DNA from: Alphaproteobacteria bacterium
Lineage (GTDB): Bacteria; Pseudomonadota; Alphaproteobacteria; Caulobacterales; Maricaulaceae
Reading direction: 5' to 3'
NCBI GenBank assembly: GCA_016124675.1
Contig: WGNG01000006.1
Location: forward strand, 51,393 to 115,392
Length of the DNA: 64,000 nt
The notes under the pieces are model-generated. The model searched no databases and was not told the DNA's origin. It saw only the letters and a program-made list of their open reading frames with translations. Positions 22,208 to 34,180 of the stretch are shown piece after piece; positions within the stretch are counted from its first letter, which is position 1, and every line of letters begins with the position of its first letter. The translations under genes were made by a program, and so were the position numbers.

Positions 22208-24481
22208 TTACTCCGCGAGGCTGATGCGGCTGACCGCATTGGCCCGGGCGGCGGCTTCCTCGAAATACAGCTCGTCCCAGCCCTTCTGCGAATAGAGCCG
22301 CGTCTGATCGCCATAGTGCTCAGAGGTCGGGTCGGTGGACTGGGAGTAACTCAGAAGGCCACGCGAACGCGGACCCTCGTCGGTGAACTCCACCGCCATG
22401 ATCCAGCTGGACCCGTGAATGATGCGCTGCGAACCCACCTGCGGGCGCGGCGCTTCGGGGACGATCATGTTGAACACGCCCATGCCGCGCGTGGCGCCAT
22501 GGATTTCAATGCGCTCGTCGCCGCGCATCTCCGCCTGGACATCACCCAGCCGCGCATCAGGCGCGATCCCCAGCGTCTCCAGCTGACCGGCCGCCGTACG
22601 CAAGGCCGCCAGCACAGCCGGGTCGGACACGTCCAGCGTATGGGGCGTGCGCACAGGGTCCGCCGGATCAAAGGGCTGGCGCCACCGGAGGCCGCCCGCT
22701 TCAACAAACTGGTTGAACAAGAGCACGCCGCGGCTGTCGCGATCCACATGCAGGTCCCAGCCCTCAAGGGCGGCGCAGACCGCCTCGAGCTCCGCCCCGC
22801 CTTCGTCGCGGCACAGGGCCGCCAGATCATCGCGCACCAGCTCCCCGCCATGATGGCGGTTGGAGAACATCGCAGCCATGATCGTCTCAAGGTCAAAGCC
22901 CGGTTCGCCCAGACCATCGCTTCCGTTGAGGCGCTGCTCGACCATGTCGATGGCAAGGCGCGTGCGCAGGCTGCGCGCGCCGGTCTCGTCGCCATAGATC
23001 GGGCTGAAGCCGGTCATGGGCGCGGCGGGCTGGCTCAGCCAGTGGCTGTCATTGCTCTGGGCCACCCAATCGCTGCGGAAGATGGCAGGCGCATTGGAGG
23101 GGCCAAACACGCCCGCGCGCGTCGCATCGGGATCATTGCCCCAGCGGCACTCGGGACGCGATGCATCCAGCACCGCAATGCGCAAGGACGCCCAAGCGCT
23201 GCGCGCCGCAGGCGTGGTGGCGCAGGCCTGGATCAGCGCGTCCGTGACATGCGGGACCATGCCCATATCGCCGTGAAACGCCTCGCCCGAGGCGTCAGCT
23301 GCGATAGTGTTGAAGGCGGTCGCCTGGTAGCGCCCCAGCGCTTGGTGCAGCTCGCGCACATCCTGCGCCGCCCAGATCGCCAGATACTGGTCGATGGTAC
23401 GCAAACCCTCGCTGGGCGCGGCGCGGGCATAGGCGCGCTCGCGCGTCCAGGGCAGATCAGCGGTGACCACCAGCGGTCCAAACTCGGTGGAATAGAGCGT
23501 GCGGGTGACAGGGGTGGCGGCGCCGTCCTCGCCCAGCACGTCCAGCGTCACCTCCTCTCGCATCATGTCGCGGTATTCGCCGTCCACCAGGTAGCGGGTG
23601 GGGTTTTCAGGATCGAGCGTCAGTTCAAAGTAGCCGAACCGGCGCGCAGTGGAGACGGTGTGCGTCCAGGCCAGGTGCCCGGTATGGCCGATGCCCGGAA
23701 AAGGCGTGGTGATCAGTCCGGCTCCCACGACATTGAGCTCGCCCGGAATGATCAGATGCGAACGGTAGAAACGCAGCGTCCCGTTCCAGGGATAGTGCGG
23801 ATTGCCGAGCAGTGCGCCGCGCCCGCTGCGCGTGGCCTCGCGTCCGAGGCCATAGGCGTTGCTGCCCATCACCGGATCGGACAAGTCAGGATCGAGACGC
23901 GCTTCTGTCACTGGCGCCGGGCTCGCGGGCGGAGCAGCGTTCGCGATCGAGGAGATCGGGTTGCCGAAGGGCGCCACCAGCGCGCTGAGCCAGATATCCA
24001 CGTCTGACACCGGCCGCACCCAGTCCGCGCCGCGGCATCGCGGATCAGAGAGGTCAGCGACGCCGGTGTCGCGCACGAAACGGTTTATCCCTGCCGCAAA
24101 GCCCGCCACGAAGGCGCGCGCCTCGGCGCTGGGCGTGTCGGGATGGCCTTGAAGGCCGTTGAGATAGGCCTGCACGTCAGCCGGGCTCGCCGCGCCGCGA
24201 TGGAAGAGGTCCGATGCGATGTTGGCGTTCTGGGGCCCAGCGCCGAGAAAGGCTGCCCGCTCTCCGCGCACCGTCACGATCCGGTCGGCGATCTCGCAGA
24301 TATTGTCCTGCGCCGCCGCATAACCCAGCCCGTAGCCGAGCCCGCCATGATCGTCCGCGATGATGTGGGGCACGCCATAGGCGCTGCGCAGGATCTCCGC
24401 CTCGAATTGCGGCCCTGGCGCATCCCCGCATCCCGCCAGCACCACCAGCGCGGCGCCCGCCGCCAACAGCTTCAAACGCAT
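22208..24481 (-). CDS. penicillin acylase-family Ntn hydrolase, predicted lipoprotein
   Basis: 757 residues from ATG 24481 (GGGGAG upstream). Lipoprotein signal with lipobox LAGC, Cys18. Penicillin-amidase family organisation: alpha-chain region with AYGVPHIIADDHGGLGYGLGYAAAQDN (in parts), linker, then the self-cleavage/catalytic site GSNAYGLG with the nucleophile Ser207, followed by a long beta chain (TPFPGIGHTGHLAWTHT). Enzymes of this type cleave amide bonds in beta-lactams, N-acyl-homoserine lactones or acylated peptides; the substrate cannot be read from sequence. Periplasmic, membrane-tethered location inferred. It is followed by the peroxiredoxin (convergent) and preceded by the katG terminator. 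Confidence 0.9.
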   Translation of the reverse strand: MRLKLLAAGAALVVLAGCGDAPGPQFEAEILRSAYGVPHIIADDHGGLGYGLGYAAAQDNICEIADRIVTVRGERAAFLGAGPQNANIASDLFHRGAASPADVQAYLNGLQGHPDTPSAEARAFVAGFAAGINRFVRDTGVADLSDPRCRGADWVRPVSDVDIWLSALVAPFGNPISSIANAAPPASPAPVTEARLDPDLSDPVMGSNAYGLGREATRSGRGALLGNPHYPWNGTLRFYRSHLIIPGELNVVGAGLITTPFPGIGHTGHLAWTHTVSTARRFGYFELTLDPENPTRYLVDGEYRDMMREEVTLDVLGEDGAATPVTRTLYSTEFGPLVVTADLPWTRERAYARAAPSEGLRTIDQYLAIWAAQDVRELHQALGRYQATAFNTIAADASGEAFHGDMGMVPHVTDALIQACATTPAARSAWASLRIAVLDASRPECRWGNDPDATRAGVFGPSNAPAIFRSDWVAQSNDSHWLSQPAAPMTGFSPIYGDETGARSLRTRLAIDMVEQRLNGSDGLGEPGFDLETIMAAMFSNRHHGGELVRDDLAALCRDEGGAELEAVCAALEGWDLHVDRDSRGVLLFNQFVEAGGLRWRQPFDPADPVRTPHTLDVSDPAVLAALRTAAGQLETLGIAPDARLGDVQAEMRGDERIEIHGATRGMGVFNMIVPEAPRPQVGSQRIIHGSSWIMAVEFTDEGPRSRGLLSYSQSTDPTSEHYGDQTRLYSQKGWDELYFEEAAARANAVSRISLAE

Positions 24482-24549
24482 GTGCAAATCTCCCCGGATG
24501 ATTTTGCCGGGAGCATACACGCCACGCGCCGCCCCGCCAGCGCCAGACG

Positions 24550-24587
24550 CAAAAAGAAGCGGCGCCCCGGTAAGACCGGAGCGCCGC
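24550..24587 (-). terminator. Rho-independent terminator of katG
   Basis: On the minus strand a GC-rich hairpin (GCGGCGCTCCGGT / ACCGGGGCGCCGC, one bulge) is followed by TTCTTTTT, about 25 bases after the katG stop. This is a canonical intrinsic terminator. Confidence 0.85.
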
Positions 24588-24611
24588 GTCAGTGGGTTGG
24601 TCAGTCACCGA

Positions 24612-26848
<2,237 letters not shown>

Positions 26849-27042
26849 TGACGCTACCATAAGGAGCACCTTGGCATTCAGTCATTTATATTGATGACAC
26901 CTATAGAGCCTGCTTATGCGGCGGGAGCGCTTGCGATAGCCGGCGCGAGGCGTGATCGCGGCGCCGCGCAGCCGCGAGAATCTCCTTGCATTTTTTGGGG
27001 GCTTTGCGGAGACTCACGGCAATCTGGCGGGAGGAGCATGCC

Positions 27043-27825
27043 ATGGTGACCATCGAAAAAGTGCGCCGCGACGCGCCCTGGGCCTGGTTGAAGGCGGGCC
27101 TGACTGATCTGGCGGCTGCGCCCGGCATTTCACTTGGCTACGGGGCGGTCTTCACCGTGGCTGGGATCGCCATCACCCTGGGGCTGACGGCGGTGGGCCT
27201 GGGCGGGCTGGCGCCAGTGTTTGTTGCAGGCTTCGCCCTGGTGGCGCCGGCCTTCGCCATCGGCGTTTACCGCATCAGCCAGGTGCGAGACGCCGGCGCG
27301 ACACCGCGCCTGTTCGACTTCTGGTCCCTGCCCGCAGGCCGGTTGACGCAGCTGGCGCTGCTCAGCGTGCTGCTCCTGGTCTTCTTCCTCGCCTGGGCCC
27401 GGCTGGCGCAGTTTCTGTTCGCCATGTTCGCCCACGGCTCGGACTTTTCGATCACCAATGTCCTGCCCTTCCTGCTTACCGATCCGCAGGGTCTTGCCCT
27501 TCTGGTGGTCGGGACGCTGATTGGCGGCGCGCTGGCGCTGGGCGCCTTCACCATCGCGGCGATCTCGTTCCCGATGCTGGTCGATCAGGATGTCGACGCC
27601 TTCACCGCGATCGCGGCCAGCGTCAAAGCCATGAAGGCCCAGCCCGGCGTGATGCTGACCTGGGCCTGGCTGATCGCAGTGATCACGATCCTGGGCTCGG
27701 CGGCGTTGCTGGTCGGGCTCGCCTTCACCTTCCCGCTCATCGCCCACGCCAGCTGGCGCGCCTACAAGGATTTCGCGCCGCGCCCGGCGAGTTCTCGCGA
27801 GGCGATGGCGGCAGAGCGCGCCTGA
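27043..27825 (+). CDS. DUF2189 family membrane protein
   Basis: 260 residues from ATG 27043 (GGGAGGAG upstream), preferred over ATG 26986. About six membrane segments, e.g. GLGGLAPVFVAGFALVAPAFAIGVY, TQLALLSVLLLVFFLAW and LTWAWLIAVITILGSAALLVG (in parts). The motifs GVYRISQVRDAG and FPMLVDQDVDAFTAI ... PLIAHASWRAYKDF are typical of the DUF2189 family found in many alphaproteobacteria. Function not established. In other genomes it often lies near cytochrome oxidase genes, as here (ccoS is 14 bases away, convergent). Confidence 0.88.
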   Translation: MVTIEKVRRDAPWAWLKAGLTDLAAAPGISLGYGAVFTVAGIAITLGLTAVGLGGLAPVFVAGFALVAPAFAIGVYRISQVRDAGATPRLFDFWSLPAGRLTQLALLSVLLLVFFLAWARLAQFLFAMFAHGSDFSITNVLPFLLTDPQGLALLVVGTLIGGALALGAFTIAAISFPMLVDQDVDAFTAIAASVKAMKAQPGVMLTWAWLIAVITILGSAALLVGLAFTFPLIAHASWRAYKDFAPRPASSREAMAAERA

Positions 27826-27838
27826 GGGGCAGCCGCAA

Positions 27839-28063
27839 TCAGCGCCTGTCTGATTTGCCGGACGGGTCTGCGCCGGGGGCGCCATCTGCGCCCGGCGCCT
27901 CTTCATCGTCATCGACAATCGGCTTGTCGTCATCAATGAGGATACGTGCGGCGGCGCCCTGCAAATCGTCATACTGGCCGGTGCGCATCGACCAGAAGAA
28001 GGCGAAGAGCCCCAGCGCGCCCAGCATCAGCGCCAGAGGAATGAGCCACAGGAGCGAGGTCAT
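27839..28063 (-). CDS. ccoS: cbb3 oxidase maturation protein CcoS
   Basis: 74 residues: one membrane helix (LLWLIPLALMLGALGLFAFFW) followed by SMRTGQYDDLQGAAARILIDDD, the conserved CcoS motif, and a disordered acidic tail. CcoS is required for cofactor insertion in the cbb3 oxidase. It overlaps ccoI by four bases and is the last gene of the ccoNOQPGHIS operon. Confidence 0.95.
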   Translation of the reverse strand: MTSLLWLIPLALMLGALGLFAFFWSMRTGQYDDLQGAAARILIDDDKPIVDDDEEAPGADGAPGADPSGKSDRR

Positions 28064-30252
28064 CGGCGAATCAGCCGCATGGCGTTGACCGTCACGATCA
28101 CCGACGACGCCGACATGGCGATCGCCGCCACAAGCGGCGTGACGAAGCCCAGCACGGCAATGGGTACCGCAATCAGATTGTAGAGAATGGTCAGGGCGAA
28201 ATTCTCGTCCACCCGGCGCCGGGCCGCGCGCGCCACGTCGAGCGCCAGCGGTATGGCTCCCAGGCGGTCGCGCTGAATGACCAGATCGGCGGCCGAACGC
28301 GATATGTCCGCCGCCGAGCCCATGGAGATCGAAGCATAGGCCCCCGCCAGCGCCGGCGCGTCATTGAGGCCGTCGCCGACCATCAAGGTCCGCTCGCCCG
28401 CCTGCGCCAGCTCGGCGAGCCGGGTTGTCTTGTCCGCCGGCGTCAGGCCCGACCGCCAGCGCGTGATGCCCAGCGCCTGCGCCACGGCGGCCACCGGCGC
28501 CTCGCGGTCACCCGACAGCAATTCCGGCTCCAGCCCGCGGGCGCGCAGCGCGCCAATGAGGTCGCGCGCATCGGGCCGGATCTGGTCTGCGAAGGCAAAG
28601 CGAACCGGTTCCTCACCTTCCACCTGCAGCCAGGCTTCCAGCTCGAACGCGCCCTTGCCGTCGGCGCCCTCGCCCCTGTCGGGCGCTCCGATCCAGCGGC
28701 CGGAGCCAAACCGGACACGGCGTCCGTTCATCTCCGCTTCGACGCCCCGCCCCGGGACTTCCACCGCCCCGGACGCCGCCTCGCCGGTTCCGGCAGCTTC
28801 GGCCAGCGCTTGCGAAAGCGGGTGGCGCGACGCGCGCGCCAGGCGCGCGGCCATCGCCAGCGCGCCCTCAGGCAGCGCATCGCCACGGATCAGGCGCGGC
28901 CGGCCTTCGGTGAGCGTGCCGGTCTTGTCGAGCACAGCGACCGTCACCCGCTCCAGCCGCTCCAGCGCGTCGCCCGACCGCACCAGCACGCCATCCTTGT
29001 AAAGCCGTCCGCAGGCGACCACCTGCACCGCCGGCACCGCCAGGGCGAGCGCGCAGGGGCAGGAAATGATCAGCACTGCAATGGCGTTGATGATGGCCGG
29101 GCGCGGATCCTGGGCGATGATGAACCAGCCCGCCAGCGTGGCGAACGCCATGACGTGAACCAACGGCACATAGATTTTCGCGGCCCGGTCAGCCAGGCGC
29201 ACATAGGCCGAGCGCCCCTGCTCTCCGGCTTCCACCAGCCGCGTGATTTCAGACAGCAGCGAGTCATCGCGCGCCGCGCTGGCGCGCACGGTGAGCGCAG
29301 CACCGAGATTGACCATGCCCGACCAGACCCGGCTGCCCGCCTGCAAGGCCACCGGCGCGGATTCGCCCGTCACCAGCGAGGCGTCGGCTTCCCCCTCGCC
29401 CTCGCTGACAATACCATCCACCGCGATGCGCTCTCCTGCAGAAATGAGCAGGTGATCGCCCGGCCTTATCTCGCTGGCAGGCACGGCGCGCAGACTGCCG
29501 TCGGGCTCCACCCGCCGCGCGGCGCGGGCCTCCAGCGCTGCGAGGCGGCGGGCCGCCGCCCCGGCCCGCGCCCGCAGGCGCATGTCGAGATAGCGGCCGA
29601 TGAGCAGAAAGAAGAGCAGCATGACGGCGGCATCGAAATACGCATCCCCGTGGCCGATGACCGTCTCGTAGACAGACAACCCGCACGCCAGCGACACGCC
29701 CAGAGAGATGGGCACATCCATATTGACCCGGCGCGCCTTCAGCGCACGCCAGGCGCTGGCGAAAAAGGGCCGCACCGCATAGGCCACTGCTGGCAGCGCG
29801 ATGGCGCCGGACACCCAGTGCAGCAGCGTGCGCGTCGACGCTGTCATTTCGCCCGCCCCCGACCAGACCGCGACGGACAGGAGCATGACATTGGCGGTGG
29901 CGAAACCGGCGACCGCCATGGCGCGCAAAAGGCGCTTTTCCTGCGCCGTGACCGCGTCCGACGCGGTTTCAGGCAGATAGGGCCGCGCGCCATAGCCCAG
30001 CGCCCGGATCGTCCCGACGATCTCATCAGCCAGCGAGTCCGGTCCGCTGAAACGCACTGAAAGGCGGCCGGAGGTCAGGTTCAGGCGCGCCCGCCGCACG
30101 CCGTCCACGCCCGTTACGCCGTCTTCGATCTTGGCGATACAGGCGCCGCACCAGGCGCCGTCTACGGTGAGGTCCAGCGCGCGCGCTTCGCCGTCTGCGC
30201 GCACAAAGGCCGCTGCATCGCCCTCAACCCAGCTGGCCTCTATGGCAGCCAC
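28060..30252 (-). CDS. ccoI: copper-translocating P-type ATPase CcoI
   Basis: 730 residues. N-terminal metal-binding domain with CGACIAKIEDGV, P1B-type core with transmembrane SCPCALALAVP (CPC, about residue 397), phosphorylation site LDKTGTLTEG (about 439), TGES in the actuator, and GDGLNDAPALAGA. The HMA site is GAWCGACI rather than GMTCxxC, as usual in CcoI/FixI. It exports Cu(I) for assembly of the CuB centre of cbb3 oxidase. It overlaps ccoH and ccoS at its ends, consistent with translational coupling. Confidence 0.96.
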   Translation of the reverse strand: MAAIEASWVEGDAAAFVRADGEARALDLTVDGAWCGACIAKIEDGVTGVDGVRRARLNLTSGRLSVRFSGPDSLADEIVGTIRALGYGARPYLPETASDAVTAQEKRLLRAMAVAGFATANVMLLSVAVWSGAGEMTASTRTLLHWVSGAIALPAVAYAVRPFFASAWRALKARRVNMDVPISLGVSLACGLSVYETVIGHGDAYFDAAVMLLFFLLIGRYLDMRLRARAGAAARRLAALEARAARRVEPDGSLRAVPASEIRPGDHLLISAGERIAVDGIVSEGEGEADASLVTGESAPVALQAGSRVWSGMVNLGAALTVRASAARDDSLLSEITRLVEAGEQGRSAYVRLADRAAKIYVPLVHVMAFATLAGWFIIAQDPRPAIINAIAVLIISCPCALALAVPAVQVVACGRLYKDGVLVRSGDALERLERVTVAVLDKTGTLTEGRPRLIRGDALPEGALAMAARLARASRHPLSQALAEAAGTGEAASGAVEVPGRGVEAEMNGRRVRFGSGRWIGAPDRGEGADGKGAFELEAWLQVEGEEPVRFAFADQIRPDARDLIGALRARGLEPELLSGDREAPVAAVAQALGITRWRSGLTPADKTTRLAELAQAGERTLMVGDGLNDAPALAGAYASISMGSAADISRSAADLVIQRDRLGAIPLALDVARAARRRVDENFALTILYNLIAVPIAVLGFVTPLVAAIAMSASSVIVTVNAMRLIRR

Positions 30253-30737
30253 AACTCGCGCTCCAGCTCGAACGGAACATCGTCCGCCGCGCGCACGAGC
30301 ACCCGCCAGCGGCCGGCGGCCATATCACCGCCTGGCGCAGCATAGACGCCTTCGCGGATTTCGGAGAAGGCGAGCGTACGGTCGAGCTGCGGTTCGCCGG
30401 GGCGGCGCAGGTCGCCGGTCAGCGTCAGGCCGCGCACAGGCGCGCGCTCTGCGCCGGTGATGCTGACAAGGATACGCCCGTCGGCCGCATTGACCACTGC
30501 GCTCCAGCCAAGCGCCGCCTGGGCGCGGCGCGCCTCCAGCACGCGATTGTATTCAAGCCCGCGCACATAGGCGCGGCTCGCCTCCACCCCGGTGAAGGTC
30601 TGGACAGCCGAGGTGATGAAAAACGCATTCACCGAGAATACCACGCCGAAAAACGCCAGCAGCATCGCCAGCACATGCCAGCCGGTAAGGCGGAATTCGC
30701 GGCGCGAAGCCGCTGTCTTGGTCTCAGTGCCCATCAC
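30240..30737 (-). CDS. ccoH: cbb3 oxidase assembly protein CcoH (FixH)
   Basis: 165 residues: one N-terminal membrane helix (GWHVLAMLLAFFGVVFSVNAFFI) and a periplasmic FixH domain with TSAVQTFTGVEASRAYVRGLEYN and a C-terminal DDVPFELERELWLP. It assists assembly of cbb3 oxidase subunits. It overlaps ccoG by 4 and ccoI by 13 bases in the operon. Confidence 0.94.
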   Translation of the reverse strand: MMGTETKTAASRREFRLTGWHVLAMLLAFFGVVFSVNAFFITSAVQTFTGVEASRAYVRGLEYNRVLEARRAQAALGWSAVVNAADGRILVSITGAERAPVRGLTLTGDLRRPGEPQLDRTLAFSEIREGVYAAPGGDMAAGRWRVLVRAADDVPFELERELWLP

Positions 30738-32221
30738 CCGGCGCCCGTTACAAGAAAGCTTTCCGCCGTGGCGGTCTCGCCGGTCAGCGGATCGGTGATC
30801 GTGAACACCACCGGGATGGAATGGCGCGACGCCGCTTGCGCCGGCACGGTCAGGAACACCTGGAACAGGCGTGTACGGTCGGGACCCACTTCAAGCACCG
30901 GCTCGCCGCGCCCGCCCAGCACCTGAACCTGCAAGGCCGGATCGCCCGTCACATCCAGCCTCAGCGCGCGGGTTTCGTGCGCCTTGTTCTGCACGTTGAT
31001 GGTGTAGGTGTTGCGCACCGCGCCATTACTCAGCACGACGAAATTCGGGCTGCGGTCACGGTCCGCATGCAGGCCCAGCTGCGCGCGTGTCGTCAGCCCG
31101 GTCATCATGAGCGCGCACACCCCGGCGATCAACACAACATACAACACGATGCGCGGCCGGATGAAGCTGAAGCGCGGCTTTTCGCCCAGGCTGCGCCGCG
31201 TGATGTTGTCGTCCGTGTCATAGGCGATCAGGCCGCGCGGGCGGCTGATCTTGTCCATGATGTCGTCGCAGGCGTCGATGCACAGGGCGCAGCCGATGCA
31301 TTCCAGCTGGGCGCCGTCGCGTATATCGATCCCCATCGGACAGGCGGCGACACAGGCCTTGCAGTCGATGCAATCGCCCCGTCCTTCCCAGCTCTCGCCA
31401 TTCTTGTGGCGGCCGCGCGGCTCGCCGCGGTCGGTACGGTAGGTGACGTTGAGCGATTCCCGGTCCGTGAGCGCAGCCTGGATGCGCGGCCACGGACACA
31501 TATAGGTGCAGACCTGCTCGCGCATCAGCCCGGCCAGCGAATAGGTGGTGAAGGTCAGTACACCACAGAACACATAAGCCGTCATCGGCGCCTGGCCGGT
31601 GAAGAAGTCGCGCAACAGGTCAAACGCGTCGTGAAAATACAGGATCCACGCGCCGCCCGTGGCGGCGGCGATCAGCACCCAGACGGCGTGCTTGCCGCCC
31701 TTGCGCCAGGCCTTGTTGAAGCTCATCGGCGCGCGGTCGAGCAGGATGCGCTTGTTGCGGTCGCCCTCAAACAGGCGCTCCACGGCGATGAACAGATCGG
31801 TCCATACGGTCTGCGGGCAGGCATAGCCGCACCAGACCCGGCCAAACAGCGCTGTCACCAGAAACAGGACCAGCGCCGCCAGGATCAGGAGGCCCGTGAT
31901 GTAATAGACTTCCTGGGGCCAAATCTCGATGAAGAAGAAATAGAAGCGCGTGTTGGGAAAATCGATCAGCACCGCCTGGCTGGGCGCGTCCGGGCCGCGA
32001 TCCCAGCGCACGAAGGGCAGAAGATAATAGACGCCGAGCGACAGAACCAGGAACACCCACTTGGCCAGGCGGAACTTCCCGTGGACGAGCTTGGGATAGA
32101 TCTGCTGGCGCTTCTGGTACAGATCGCGCTGGCTCGCCGCATTGACGGCCTGCGCGTCCAGGCGCGCAACGCCGTCGGCGGCGTCGCCCCCGGCGTCCGG
32201 CCTGGTGTGAATGAGGTTCAT
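30734..32221 (-). CDS. ccoG: cbb3 oxidase accessory ferredoxin-like protein CcoG (FixG/RdxA)
   Basis: 495 residues from ATG 32221. Several membrane helices and two [4Fe-4S] motifs: CIDCKACVAACPMGIDIRD and CIGCALCIDACDDIM. The C-terminal part is the FixG immunoglobulin-like periplasmic domain (VLSNGAVRNTYTINVQNK ... FTITDPLTGET). CcoG is the Cu(II) reductase thought to supply Cu(I) for cbb3 assembly. The longer upstream reading frame overlaps ccoP and is not used. The gene starts 43 bases after ccoP. Confidence 0.96.
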   Translation of the reverse strand: MNLIHTRPDAGGDAADGVARLDAQAVNAASQRDLYQKRQQIYPKLVHGKFRLAKWVFLVLSLGVYYLLPFVRWDRGPDAPSQAVLIDFPNTRFYFFFIEIWPQEVYYITGLLILAALVLFLVTALFGRVWCGYACPQTVWTDLFIAVERLFEGDRNKRILLDRAPMSFNKAWRKGGKHAVWVLIAAATGGAWILYFHDAFDLLRDFFTGQAPMTAYVFCGVLTFTTYSLAGLMREQVCTYMCPWPRIQAALTDRESLNVTYRTDRGEPRGRHKNGESWEGRGDCIDCKACVAACPMGIDIRDGAQLECIGCALCIDACDDIMDKISRPRGLIAYDTDDNITRRSLGEKPRFSFIRPRIVLYVVLIAGVCALMMTGLTTRAQLGLHADRDRSPNFVVLSNGAVRNTYTINVQNKAHETRALRLDVTGDPALQVQVLGGRGEPVLEVGPDRTRLFQVFLTVPAQAASRHSIPVVFTITDPLTGETATAESFLVTGAG

Positions 32222-32264
32222 GACTACTCTCCGCGCGCCGGGGCCCGGCGCGCCCCTTTTGCCG

Positions 32265-33209
32265 CTAGCCAGCCTCGCCGGTCTCGGGCCCTGACGCCTG
32301 AGCCAGGGTCTCGCCGCCGCCCAGCAGATAGACATAGGCGGCCAGAGCCGTGATGACGGGCTCGGGCAGACGATTCTCCCAGGACGGCATCGCGCCATAG
32401 GGGCCGCGATAGATGCTGGCCTGAATCTGCTCGCGCGAACCGCCATAGAGCCAGATATTATTGGTCAGGTTCGGCGCGCCCTGGGTGATGTCGCCGCGCC
32501 CGTCAGCCATGTGGCAGGTGGCGCACTGGGTTTCGAAGACGCTCGCGCCCAGAACCAGATCAGCGTCCGCCGACACGGTGAGCGAAGACAGCGTCATGAC
32601 ATAATCTGTGACCGCGCTGATCTCGTCGCGGGTAAGCAGCTCGTCGCGCCCGAACGCGGGCATTTGCGAGAAACGGGTTTCGGGATGGGCGTCCCAGCGA
32701 ATGCCACCGGCGATGGTCTGGCGGATGGCGTCGTAGGACCCGCCCCAGATCCAGTCATCGTCGCGCAGATTGGGGTATCCGATGAAGCCGCCGCCGCCGG
32801 CGCCGTGACAGGTGGCGCAATTGTCGCCAAAGGCCGAACGCCCGGCCGCCAGCGTAAAGTTCAAAAGATCGCCATCGTCGAGAACGGCGCGCACGCCCTG
32901 TTCGTCCACCACGCGCTGCAGCTCGGCGAACATCGGGCCGCGCCGCGCCTCAAGCTCGCTCATGGCAACGGCGACATTGGCGCGCTCGGAATGATTGCGC
33001 AGGCCGCGGGTATGGCCGTCAAAACCGGGCAGGGCCGGCCAGGCGGGCATGAAGATCATGTAGATGATTGACCACACGATGCTGGCGTAAAATATCCACA
33101 GCCACCAGCGCGGCAGCGGGTTGTCGAGCTCGGTGATCCCGTCCCATTCGTGTCCGGTGGTCTCGATGCCTGTCAGCTCGTCCACAGGCATTTTGTCATG
33201 ATCAGCCAT
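32265..33209 (-). CDS. ccoP: cbb3 oxidase dihaem subunit CcoP
   Basis: 314 residues from ATG 33209 (AAGGA upstream), overlapping ccoQ by 8 bases. One N-terminal membrane helix (WWLWIFYASIVWSIIYMIF), then two c-type haem sites, CATCHGAGGGGFIGYPNL and CATCHMADGRGDITQGAPNL. The motif PLPRWWLWIFYAS just before the helix is characteristic. It accepts electrons from the bc1 complex or soluble cytochrome c and passes them to CcoO/CcoN. Confidence 0.97.
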   Translation of the reverse strand: MADHDKMPVDELTGIETTGHEWDGITELDNPLPRWWLWIFYASIVWSIIYMIFMPAWPALPGFDGHTRGLRNHSERANVAVAMSELEARRGPMFAELQRVVDEQGVRAVLDDGDLLNFTLAAGRSAFGDNCATCHGAGGGGFIGYPNLRDDDWIWGGSYDAIRQTIAGGIRWDAHPETRFSQMPAFGRDELLTRDEISAVTDYVMTLSSLTVSADADLVLGASVFETQCATCHMADGRGDITQGAPNLTNNIWLYGGSREQIQASIYRGPYGAMPSWENRLPEPVITALAAYVYLLGGGETLAQASGPETGEAG

Positions 33210-33402
33210 CACGGCCATCCTTCGTGTCGGTCGGCGCGTCCGCATCGTCAGGGCGAGTATTCTCGTCCAGCACCGAGCGGGCGGCGGCGGTGAACTTGTC
33301 GCGGTTCTTCGGCCATACGGCGTAGGCAATCACGCCGAGGAAAAAGATCACAAAGCCGATCAGTCCCCAGGTCTGCGCGAAACTGGCGAGCGCTTCATAC
33401 AT
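33202..33402 (-). CDS. ccoQ: cbb3 oxidase small subunit CcoQ (FixQ)
   Basis: 66 residues: one membrane helix (WGLIGFVIFFLGVIAYAVWP) followed by KNRDKFTAAARSVLDE and an acidic tail, the standard CcoQ/FixQ layout. It stabilises the oxidase complex. It lies between ccoO and ccoP and overlaps ccoP. Confidence 0.93.
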   Translation of the reverse strand: MYEALASFAQTWGLIGFVIFFLGVIAYAVWPKNRDKFTAAARSVLDENTRPDDADAPTDTKDGRDG

Positions 33403-33408
33403 CGCCGG

Positions 33409-34167
33409 TCACCGCAAATTGGCGTCGGCGTCGGCTTCGTAGGTGGAGAAATCCACCATCGTGCCGAGCACCTGCAAATAGGCGATCATGGCGTCGAGCT
33501 CGGTGATCACGCGCTCATTGCCGTCGAAATTGCGCACCGGAGCCCCGGGATAGCGCGCCAGGAAATCGTCATAGCCCGGCGCGAACGGATCGACCTGCGT
33601 GCGCACATCATCAATCGCGGCGTCGATCATCTCGTCCGAGTAGGGCACGCCCAGCCGCTGCAGCGCGCGCATGCGGCCCGGGATCACGTCCAGCTCCAGC
33701 GGCGTGCGCTCGAGAAAGGCGTAAGGCGGCATGATCGAGCCGGGCACCACCGAGCGCGGATCGCGCATATGGTCGCGGTGCCATTCGTCGGAGTACTTGC
33801 CCCCGACGCGCGCGAGATCCGGTCCGGTGCGCTTGGAGCCCCACTGGAAGGGCCGGTCATACATGCTCTCGGCGGCCAGCGAATAGTGCCCGTAACGCTC
33901 CACCTCGTCGCGCAGCGGGCGGATCATCTGAGAGTGGCAGGTGTAGCAGCCCTCCCGGATGTAGATGTCCCGGCCCATCAGGGCGAGCGGCGAATAGGGG
34001 CGCACGCCTTCGACCTCTTCGATTGTCTCGTCGAGATAGAAGAGCGGGGTGATCTCCACCAGGCCCCCGATGGACACCACGCCAATAATGCCGACAGTCA
34101 GCAGCAGCGAGTTCTGCTCCAGCACGCGCTTGTGCCAGCTCCAGATCGGATTGGGTTTCTTGGCCAT
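33409..34167 (-). CDS. ccoO: cbb3 oxidase monohaem subunit CcoO
   Basis: 252 residues. N-terminal membrane helix ([20 protein letters not shown]), haem c site [20 protein letters not shown] and the conserved tail [12 protein letters not shown]. It transfers electrons from CcoP to the catalytic subunit. It starts 13 bases after ccoN in the operon. Confidence 0.97.
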   Translation of the reverse strand: MAKKPNPIWSWHKRVLEQNSLLLTVGIIGVVSIGGLVEITPLFYLDETIEEVEGVRPYSPLALMGRDIYIREGCYTCHSQMIRPLRDEVERYGHYSLAAESMYDRPFQWGSKRTGPDLARVGGKYSDEWHRDHMRDPRSVVPGSIMPPYAFLERTPLELDVIPGRMRALQRLGVPYSDEMIDAAIDDVRTQVDPFAPGYDDFLARYPGAPVRNFDGNERVITELDAMIAYLQVLGTMVDFSTYEADADANLR

Positions 34168-34180
34168 TGTCCTGTTCCCC

